Source of the DNA: Pseudomonadota bacterium
GTDB lineage: Bacteria > Pseudomonadota > Alphaproteobacteria > Rhizobiales > Devosiaceae
Direction of reading: 5' to 3'
DNA length: 10,291 bases
Assembly (NCBI GenBank): GCA_023436745.1
Contig: JAEZHZ010000050.1
Span: 1-10,291, forward strand
The position numbers were made by a program, and so were the translations under genes. The stretch's first letter is position 1. The number at the start of each line of letters is the position of its first letter. Positions 5,601 to 10,291 of the stretch are shown here, in pieces. The notes under the pieces were generated by a model that saw only the letters and a list, made by a program, of their open reading frames with translations, had not been told where the DNA came from and made no database searches.

Positions 5601-6158
5601 GTGACAATCCATGTGTCGCCTGAGGCGTGTCCCGCACTTGTGCTGAACGCGGATTACCGTCCGCTCAGCTATTATCCACTTTCACTGTGGTCGTGGCAGG
5701 ATGCGATCAAGGCGGTGTGCCTGGAACGCGTCAACATCGTCTCGTACTACGATACGGTCGTCCATTCCCCCAGCTTTGCCATGCAGTTGCCCAGCGTGGT
5801 GTCGCTCAAGGACTATGTGAAGCCGGCACGGCATCCTGCCTTCACCCGCTTCAACGTGTTCCTCAGGGATCGCTTCCAGTGCCAGTACTGCGGATCGAAG
5901 GACGACCTGACCTTCGATCATGTGATCCCGCGCTCCAAGGGGGGGCAGACCACCTGGGAAAACGTCGTCGCCGCCTGTGCACCGTGCAACCTCAAGAAGG
6001 CCAACCGGATGCCGAGCGAGATCAAGATGTTCCCTAACCAGCGGCCCTACCATCCGACGGTGCATGACCTGCACAATAACGGCCGGGCCTTCCCGCCGAA
6101 CCATCTGCACCGCAGCTGGCTCGACTATCTGTACTGGGACATCGAGCTCGAGCCCTGA
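5601..6158 (+). CDS. HNH endonuclease family protein
   Basis: A 185-residue protein with a C-terminal HNH nuclease domain (about residues 80-145). Its zinc ribbon is C94-QY-C97 and C126-AP-C129, with the catalytic D106-H107 (TFDHVIPRSKGG) and the N121 and N130 positions of the motif (WENVVAACAPCN). The first 80 residues (starting ALVLNADYRPLSYYPLSLW) form the conserved N-terminal segment of this widespread stand-alone bacterial HNH family, whose physiological DNA target is unknown. Nothing indicates an intron, intein, restriction or phage context. It starts at GTG 5601 with GGGAG 6 nt upstream; the 88-bp region before it holds a promoter-like sequence and a perfect palindrome, so it is probably transcribed on its own and regulated. 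It converges with dsbB, with 2 bp between the stops, so the two messages may interfere. Confidence 0.93.
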   Translation: MTIHVSPEACPALVLNADYRPLSYYPLSLWSWQDAIKAVCLERVNIVSYYDTVVHSPSFAMQLPSVVSLKDYVKPARHPAFTRFNVFLRDRFQCQYCGSKDDLTFDHVIPRSKGGQTTWENVVAACAPCNLKKANRMPSEIKMFPNQRPYHPTVHDLHNNGRAFPPNHLHRSWLDYLYWDIELEP

Positions 6159-6160
6159 GT

Positions 6161-6670
6161 TCAGGCGCGGCGCCGCCGGAACTGGGCGATCATCGAGACC
6201 GCCAGCAGCACCACGATCGCCAGCGAGACCAGTGCATTGTAGCCCGCCAGCGAAATGCCGAGGAAACGGAACTGCACCACGTCGCAGCCGACGATGTGCA
6301 CGTCGTTGAGGTTGCTGAGCGAGTCGAAGCTGAAGCCTTCCCCCACACCGGTGCAGGCCGTCGGGCCAGGCCAGAAGCCCCATTCGACCCCGGCGTGGAA
6401 GACGCCCATATAGGTGCTCCACACGAACAGGGCGGTGACGATCGCCATGGCGATGTACCACACCGGCAGAGGCAAGCGGTTCCACAGCACCAGCACGGCC
6501 GCGAGAATGGGCAGGCCCCAATAGTAGGGCTGGCGCTGTTCAAGGCAGAGTTCGCACGGCACCAGGCCGCCGAGATACTGCGAGCCCAGCGCACCGAGAA
6601 TGGTGACGAGGCCCAGCAGGAAGGCGCTGCCGGCGGCGAGCTTGTCGGTGGGGATGGAACGCAGGGCCAT
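6161..6670 (-). CDS. dsbB: Disulfide bond formation protein DsbB
   Basis: An inner-membrane quinone reductase that re-oxidises the periplasmic thiol oxidase DsbA and passes electrons to ubiquinone. The 169-residue protein has four hydrophobic helices (about residues 11-31, 50-64, 71-90 and 138-161). Both essential cysteine pairs are visible: C39-EL-C42 in the first periplasmic loop, and C106 (PTACTG) with C129 (VGCD) in the second. FRFLGISLAGYNAL is the conserved entry to the last helix, and the C-terminus ends in a positively charged FRRRRA on the cytoplasmic side. The ATG at 6668-6670 gives the normal N-terminal length; the ribosome binding site is weak (GGAC). It converges with the HNH gene and lies 77 bp downstream of the DUF72 gene. 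No dsbA gene is present in the window. Confidence 0.95.
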   Translation of the reverse strand: MALRSIPTDKLAAGSAFLLGLVTILGALGSQYLGGLVPCELCLEQRQPYYWGLPILAAVLVLWNRLPLPVWYIAMAIVTALFVWSTYMGVFHAGVEWGFWPGPTACTGVGEGFSFDSLSNLNDVHIVGCDVVQFRFLGISLAGYNALVSLAIVVLLAVSMIAQFRRRRA

Positions 6671-6747
6671 GGGGCAAGTCCGGTGTGACGCTGTGCTCAG
6701 CGATAGCGGTGGGAGAGGGTGAAGACCAGAGCGGTACGCCGTTGTGA

Positions 6748-7575
6748 TCAGTCGCCCGGCAAGGTGACGCCCGCTGCCTTGCGCAGGGCGATGGCGTTTC
6801 CGGGCGCGTGGAGCTTGTCCTCGTGGACGAAGTAGGCAAACACGTCGTGACCGGCATCTGCCCAGCCGCGGACGGTGTGCGCCCAGTCGGCGATGTCCGC
6901 CTCCGTATAGCCGGCAGCGTCCGGCCGTGCGGGGCCCTGCAGGCGGCAATAAGCGAAGTCGGCGGTGAGTTCGCGGCCCGGATTGTCCACGGTGTCGGCG
7001 ATGACCCGGGCGATGCCGCGCGACCGGAACAGGGCCGTCGCCTCGGGCGCATCGAAGCTCGGGTGGCGGGTCTCGATGGCGTGGCTAATGAAAGAAACGC
7101 CGGCCGTATCGAGGAAGGGCGGGGTCTTGAGGCGTTCATTGGCCTCCGAACCAAGCGCCACATACGCCTCGACCGTCGTGGGCAGCATGTCGAGGAATGC
7201 GGTAAAGACCTCGGGGTTGAAGCTCAGGTTCGGCGGCAGCTGCCAGACGAAGGGGCCGAGCTTTTCCCCGAGCGCGAGCGGGCCGGAGGCGAAGAAGTTC
7301 GCCAGTTCCTGCCGGCAGTCTCGGAGCCGCTTTATGTGGGTGACGAGCTGCGGCCCCTTGATCGAGAAGACGAAGCCGTCGCGGGCCTCGCCTGCCCATT
7401 TGCGGAAGCTGTCGGGCTTCTGGCTGGCGCGAAAGGTCGCGTTGATCTCGATGCTGCCGAGGCGTTCGCTCGCGTAGGCGAGCTCCTTCTTCTGCACGAG
7501 CCCGGTGGGAAAGAACGTGCCTCGCCACGGCTCATAGACCCAACCGGCGGTTCCGGTGCGAATCTGGCCTGGCAT
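6748..7575 (-). CDS. DUF72 domain-containing protein (YecE family)
   Basis: A 275-residue soluble protein of the DUF72/YecE family, a TIM-barrel fold of unknown biochemical function that is common in bacteria and archaea. Family signatures are visible through the length: RTGTAGWVY near the N-terminus (6-14), SIEINATFRAS (41-51), FVFSIKGPQLVTH (68-80), the PFVWQLPPNLSFN strand (107-119), FAYCRLQGP (about 206-214) and the late DVFAYFVHEDKLHAPGNA, equivalent to the usual 'YFNND..G.A..NA'. Length is typical. There is no signal peptide. The ATG at 7573-7575 follows a GGGAAG ribosome binding site and lies 28 bp after the stop of the porin-like gene on the same strand with no obvious terminator between, so partial read-through is likely. 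The gene order gives no clear hint of function. Confidence 0.93.
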   Translation of the reverse strand: MPGQIRTGTAGWVYEPWRGTFFPTGLVQKKELAYASERLGSIEINATFRASQKPDSFRKWAGEARDGFVFSIKGPQLVTHIKRLRDCRQELANFFASGPLALGEKLGPFVWQLPPNLSFNPEVFTAFLDMLPTTVEAYVALGSEANERLKTPPFLDTAGVSFISHAIETRHPSFDAPEATALFRSRGIARVIADTVDNPGRELTADFAYCRLQGPARPDAAGYTEADIADWAHTVRGWADAGHDVFAYFVHEDKLHAPGNAIALRKAAGVTLPGD

Positions 7576-7603
7576 GCGCGTTCTTCCCGAGAGGTTGCTC
7601 CGA

Positions 7604-8281
7604 CTAGAACTTGTAGTTCACGCCGGCGCGGATGACACTGAAGTTCTGCGTCACGTCGAGGTTTCCGGCTGTGCCCAGATTGTAGGGCTGGGTGCCGAGA
7701 TTGACATACATGTACTCGGCCTTGATCGAGATGTTGTCGGTGGCCTTGGCCTCGAGGCCGGCGCCCAGGGTCCAGCCATAGTGGGTGTTGGACTGTGAGG
7801 TCACCACGTTCGAAGCATCTGTGACGCTGGCGGTGCCGCGGCCATAGGCAAAGCCGCCGGTGACGAAGGGCATGACGGCGCCGAAGGTCATGCCGCCGCG
7901 CGCACGGACCGTGCCGAAGAAATCGGTGGTGGCCTTGAAGGTGCTGCCGCCCGCGATGGGCTGGGAGTAGCCGATGGCCGAATACTGAAGATCGGTTTCG
8001 CCGCCGATCACGAAGCCGCCCATATCGGCATTGTAGCCCGCCGTCAGGCCGACATTGAAGCCGCCGGCACTGGTGTTGACCTGGGCTCCGCCGCCGACCG
8101 GCTCGCGGTTGAAGGTGCCGAAGCCGTAGCCGCCGGACACACCGGCATAAAAGCCCGACCAGCTTGCCGCAGGCGTGGGCGAATACATGGGGCTGGCGCC
8201 GCTGTTCCAGCCGAGATCGGCGGCCATGGCGGTAGAGCCCATCAGGCTCACGACGGAAAGAAGCAGAACTAGGCGCTTCAT
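7604..8281 (-). CDS. Outer membrane beta-barrel protein (Omp25/Omp31-like porin family)
   Basis: A 225-residue outer-membrane protein. Residues 1-20 form a Sec signal peptide (MKRLVLLLSVVSL hydrophobic core, cleavage expected after AMA, giving a mature start ADLGWN). The mature part carries the family's WSGFYAGVSGGYGFG first strand (41-55), repeated Gly/aromatic-rich strands (GYNADMGGFVIGGETDLQYS; FFGTVRARGGMTFG; FVTGGFAYGRG) and the last strand FSVIRAGVNYKF, ending in the C-terminal Phe recognised by the BAM assembly machinery. These are the hallmarks of the eight-stranded OMP_b-brl proteins abundant in Rhizobiales. ATG 8279-8281 is preceded by AGGA and is favoured over an in-frame ATG four codons upstream that would give MRTEMKRL. 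The leader contains a strong short hairpin. Its position between tRNA-Leu and the DUF72 gene says nothing about function; role probably structural or a passive pore. Confidence 0.93.
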   Translation of the reverse strand: MKRLVLLLSVVSLMGSTAMAADLGWNSGASPMYSPTPAASWSGFYAGVSGGYGFGTFNREPVGGGAQVNTSAGGFNVGLTAGYNADMGGFVIGGETDLQYSAIGYSQPIAGGSTFKATTDFFGTVRARGGMTFGAVMPFVTGGFAYGRGTASVTDASNVVTSQSNTHYGWTLGAGLEAKATDNISIKAEYMYVNLGTQPYNLGTAGNLDVTQNFSVIRAGVNYKF

Positions 8282-8295
8282 CTCGGTCCTCATAA

Positions 8296-8314
8296 GGGTC
8301 AATGTGTTTGACCC
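8296..8314 (-). promoter_or_regulatory. Stem-loop in the 5' leader of the outer-membrane protein gene
   Basis: In the mRNA sense the sequence is GGGTCAA, loop ACACA, TTGACCC: a perfect 7-bp stem with a 5-nt loop, ending 14 nt before the chosen ATG and just upstream of the AGGA ribosome binding site. It may protect the 5' end of the transcript or modulate translation. As DNA it is also a perfect palindrome and could be an operator. There is no T-run, so it is not a terminator. Confidence 0.5.
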
Positions 8315-8331
8315 AAAATGCAACGAACACC

Positions 8332-8346
8332 TTAACACCCCGGTAA
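8332..8346. promoter_or_regulatory. Near-match to a CtrA box upstream of the outer-membrane protein gene
   Basis: TTAA at 8332-8335, seven bases, then GTAA at 8343-8346 differs at one position from the alphaproteobacterial cell-cycle regulator consensus TTAA-N7-TTAA. It lies about 50 bp before the start of the minus-strand porin gene, a position compatible with promoter control. One mismatch in a short, AT-containing motif can easily occur by chance, so this is weak evidence. Confidence 0.2.
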
Positions 8347-8427
8347 GGAACAGGGTTAACGCGCGGCCTTGCGGCTGCGGCGGCCCTGAGGCAGGCGCAG
8401 ACGTGGGAACGTGTCGAAAGAAGTGAG

Positions 8428-8511
8428 TGGTGCCCCCCGTCAGACTCGAACTGACATGCCTCGCGGCGGAGGATTTTGAGTCCTCTGCGTCTACCATTCC
8501 GCCAGAGGGGC
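8428..8511 (-). tRNA. tRNA-Leu (anticodon CAA)
   Basis: Read on the minus strand, an 84-nt class II tRNA folds fully. The acceptor stem is GCCCCTC with GGGGGGC, including one U-G pair. The D arm is GCG...CGC with the loop GAATGGTAGA. The anticodon stem is GAGGA/TCCTC around the loop C-T-CAA-A-A, reading leucine TTG codons. A long variable arm (CGCCGCGAGGCAT) follows, then the T stem GTCAG/CTGAC with loop TTCGAGT. Discriminator A73, required for leucine identity, and an encoded CCA (complement of TGG at 8428-8430) complete the 3' end. The long variable arm excludes most other isoacceptors, and the anticodon excludes Ser and Tyr. Confidence 0.97.
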
Positions 8512-8555
8512 ACGATGGCGTGTCTAGTCGAATTCGGAGCGGTGCGGAAGCGGGA

Positions 8556-8561
8556 ATTGTA
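8556..8561 (-). promoter_or_regulatory. Candidate -10 element for tRNA-Leu
   Basis: On the minus strand, TACAAT lies 45 bp upstream of the mature 5' end of tRNA-Leu, in a sequence otherwise very GC-rich. It is a close match to the -10 consensus TATAAT. No convincing -35 hexamer lies 16-18 bp further upstream, so the promoter call is tentative. The surrounding region 8512-8743 is the shared control region of the tRNA and the divergent MATE gene and holds no other ORF that I can support. Confidence 0.35.
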
Positions 8562-8743
8562 GCAGCATTGACGCCCGCCGGGGCCGGGTCTAGACGGTGC
8601 CGCCAGATTTCCAGCCCGCCCGCGCCCGTCCAGCGCGCACTCGCCGACGGCGAATGTGAACCGGTGCCGCAGCCCTCCCAGCGGGAGTGGCGTTGCTGCG
8701 TGTCGAGGGCTGAACCATCACGACGAGGACTGGAGCCCCGCCA

Positions 8744-10099
8744 ATGACCGGTACTGAGCGTGCGCTGTGGCTGCGGTTCACCATCTTCCTCGTGCCGCTG
8801 ATGGTATCCAACATCCTGCAGGCGCTTTCGGGTACCATCAACTCCATCTTCATCGGCCAGATGATCGGGGTGGAGGCACTCGCCGCCACGGCGACCTTCT
8901 TTCCCATCATGTTCTTCCTGATGAGCTTCATCATCGGGCTCAGCGCTGGCGCAACCATCCTGATCGGCCAGGCCTGGGGCGCCGGAAACGTGCAGCGCGT
9001 CAAGGAGGTGACCGGCACCACGCTTACGGCGACACTGGCGCTGGGCATCCTCGTCGCGGTGGTCGGCGCAGTGTGGACGGACGAGATCATGGCGGTGCTC
9101 GGCGCGCCCGAGAACATCCGCGAGATGGCGGTCGGCTATGGGCGCATCGTGCTGATCGGCATGCCCGGCTTCTTCATCTTCCTCGTCATCACCTCGGTGC
9201 TGCGCGGCGTGGGCGATACGGTCACCCCGCTGTGGTCGCTGGTCCTGTCGATGATCGTCGGCGCGGTGCTGACCCCGGCCCTGATCCAGGGCTGGTTCGG
9301 GCTGCCGCGGATCGGCGTCAATGCCGCTGCCTGGGCGTTCATTGCCGGGTTCGTCACGGTGCTGGTCTTCCTGTTCTTCTACATGCGGGCGCGCAAGATG
9401 CCGCTGGCGCCGGACAAGGCGCTGCTGAAGGCGCTGAAGCCGGACTGGAAGCTGCTCGGACTGATCCTCAAGCTGGGGGTGCCGGCGGGGCTGCAGATGG
9501 TGATCTCGTCCATTGCCGGCATCGTCGTCGTCGGTCTCGTCAACCGCTTCGGCTCGCAGGCGACGGCCGCCTATGGCGCGCTCGGGCAGGTGATGAGCTA
9601 TGTGCAGTTTCCGGCCATGTCGATCGGCATTGCGACGTCCATCCTCGGGGCGCAGGCGATCGGTGCGCGCCGTATCGATGAACTCGGGGCCATCACCCGC
9701 ACGGCGCTGGTGCTCAACTTCATCATCACCGGCGGACTGGTGGTCCTCGCCTACCTGTTCAGCGAGAACCTGGTGCGGCTGTTCATCACCGATCCCGAGG
9801 TGGTCGAGCTCACCGAGAACCTGCTCTACGTGGTGCTGTGGAGCATCGTCTGCTTCGGCTGGGGCGTCTCGTTCTCCGGCATGATGCGGGCAAGCGGCAT
9901 GGTCTATGCCCCCATGGTGCTGGCGCTGGCCTGCATCCTGCTGATCGAGATACCGGGCGCAGTCTGGCTGAGCGGGACCAGCCTCGGCCTCACCGGGATC
10001 TGGATCGCCTATGCGGCGAGCTTCACCGCCATGCTGATCCTTCAGGGTGGCTGGTACCATTTCGTGTGGAAGAAGAAGCCGATCGTGGCGCTGATCTAG
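8744..10099 (+). CDS. MATE family efflux transporter
   Basis: A 451-residue inner-membrane antiporter of the MATE superfamily, which exports cationic drugs or metabolites in exchange for H+ or Na+. Hydrophobicity shows twelve helices arranged as two six-helix halves. N-half signatures include VPLMVSNILQALSGTINSIFIG (17-38), VEALAATATFFP (43-54), LSAGATILIGQAWGAGN (66-82) and SVLRGVGDTVTP (151-162). The C-half repeats the pattern in GVPAGLQMVISS, AAYGALGQVMSY, LGAQAIGARR (about 300-310) and SGMMRASGMVYAPM (about 378-391). Length is typical. ATG 8744 is preceded by GGAG 8 nt upstream. The 5' leader has two short dyads (8641-8653 and 8675-8687). No regulator is adjacent, the partner genes to the right are cut off by the window end, and substrate cannot be told from sequence, so I give no norM symbol. 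Confidence 0.95.
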   Translation: MTGTERALWLRFTIFLVPLMVSNILQALSGTINSIFIGQMIGVEALAATATFFPIMFFLMSFIIGLSAGATILIGQAWGAGNVQRVKEVTGTTLTATLALGILVAVVGAVWTDEIMAVLGAPENIREMAVGYGRIVLIGMPGFFIFLVITSVLRGVGDTVTPLWSLVLSMIVGAVLTPALIQGWFGLPRIGVNAAAWAFIAGFVTVLVFLFFYMRARKMPLAPDKALLKALKPDWKLLGLILKLGVPAGLQMVISSIAGIVVVGLVNRFGSQATAAYGALGQVMSYVQFPAMSIGIATSILGAQAIGARRIDELGAITRTALVLNFIITGGLVVLAYLFSENLVRLFITDPEVVELTENLLYVVLWSIVCFGWGVSFSGMMRASGMVYAPMVLALACILLIEIPGAVWLSGTSLGLTGIWIAYAASFTAMLILQGGWYHFVWKKKPIVALI

Positions 10100-10164
10100 C
10101 ATCGCTGAACTCCGGGCGAGCAGCTTTGTCCGCCGGGTTGAGCCGTCGGTTGGAGAGAGGCAGA

Positions 10165-10233
10165 GCCCCGAGGCGGTGGCGCCTCGTGAGTGATTATTGT
10201 GTGAGACGACATCGCCTCGGGGCGCCGGTTTTT
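10165..10233 (+). terminator. Probable terminator of the MATE gene with two alternative hairpins
   Basis: The arm GCCCCGAGGCG at 10165-10175 pairs perfectly over 11 bp with CGCCTCGGGGC at 10213-10223, followed after GCCGG by five T (10229-10233). The same arm can instead form a 7-bp stem with CGCCTCG at 10180-10186 around a GTGG loop. The T-run is set back from the stem by five bases and the outer loop is 37 nt, so termination may be weak or conditional. It lies 66 bp after the MATE stop. Confidence 0.5.
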
Positions 10234-10242
10234 GGATACGCA

Positions 10243-10287
10243 CGCCGGCCTGATCCGGCGGGACCCACGCAGGACAGCGACGTCCCC
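10243..10287. other. Short dyads at the right edge
   Basis: Two further inverted repeats follow the terminator: CGCCGG at 10243-10248 with CCGGCG at 10255-10260 (6-nt loop), and GGGAC at 10260-10264 with GTCCC at 10283-10287. They may belong to the leader of a gene beyond the window or be chance pairings in GC-rich sequence. A reading frame starting at GTG 10186 (MSDYCVRRHRLGAPVFGYAR) stays open to the window end, but I cannot assign it to any family. Confidence 0.25.
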
Positions 10288-10291
10288 GTGC

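Noticed and set aside
6687..6704. Dyad CGCTG-TGCT-CAGCG between the DUF72 and dsbB genes as a terminator
   Set aside because: Only 5 bp, no T-run on either strand; expected by chance in this base composition.
8282..8427. A further small gene or RNA between tRNA-Leu and the porin gene
   Set aside because: No open frame with a ribosome binding site and no fold beyond the one leader hairpin.
8427..8747. Plus-strand ORF beginning MVPPVRLELTCLAAEDFESS
   Set aside because: It is the antisense translation of tRNA-Leu, a well-known source of spurious protein annotations, followed by non-coding intergenic sequence.
7604..10243. Very long minus-strand ORF of 879 codons spanning the MATE gene complement, tRNA-Leu and the porin
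   Set aside because: Only the last 225 codons are a real gene (signal peptide, beta-barrel). The upstream part is His/Asp/Gln/Arg-rich low-complexity shadow translation of the MATE gene and crosses a tRNA.
1..10291. CRISPR arrays, insertion sequences, toxin-antitoxin or phage defence modules
   Set aside because: No regularly spaced repeats, transposase or integrase motifs, or paired small toxin/antitoxin genes were seen; the HNH protein stands alone without defence partners.

Overview
The window is GC-rich chromosomal DNA from an alphaproteobacterium, most likely a member of the Hyphomicrobiales (Rhizobiales). The evidence is the pairing of a HIG1-type twin-transmembrane protein with a PduO-type cobalamin adenosyltransferase, an Omp25/Omp31-like small beta-barrel porin, a gluQRS gene without dksA, and the codon bias. 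A Devosia-like genus would fit, but that is only a guess. I see no transposase, integrase, phage gene or CRISPR array. It reads as an ordinary, densely packed housekeeping region, with a few compact regulatory structures worth a second look.

Layout. Positions 55-2279 run on the minus strand, from right to left: a LysR regulator, a 65-residue HIG1-domain membrane protein, a cob(I)alamin adenosyltransferase, a YjfB-type putative motility protein and a very small unrecognised ORF. Divergent from the LysR gene is an atypical NAD(P)-binding epimerase-like protein (2369-3322), the probable target of that regulator. Its stop codon overlaps the stop codon of gluQRS (minus strand, 3319-4179). Diverging from gluQRS across only 14 bp is an AlkA-like DNA glycosylase, whose stop overlaps the GTG start of a phospholipase/carboxylesterase-type hydrolase (a two-gene operon, 4194-5512). 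A stand-alone HNH endonuclease (5601-6158) follows, with its own promoter region that carries a perfect AT-rich palindrome.

Positions 6161-8511 return to the minus strand. From right to left they hold tRNA-Leu(CAA), the outer-membrane beta-barrel protein, a DUF72 protein and the thiol oxidase DsbB. The last gene, on the plus strand, is a 12-helix MATE exporter (8744-10099). It is followed by a 192-bp tail containing two mutually exclusive hairpins that share one arm, plus a short T-run, probably its terminator. No gene-free stretch exceeds 300 bases; the longest, 8512-8743, holds the back-to-back control regions of tRNA-Leu and the MATE gene.

Functional themes are cofactor metabolism (adenosylcobalamin), tRNA modification (glutamyl-queuosine), DNA repair, disulfide bond formation in the periplasm, and envelope and export functions. 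Apart from the LysR/epimerase and glycosylase/hydrolase pairs, the genes do not appear to form one pathway.
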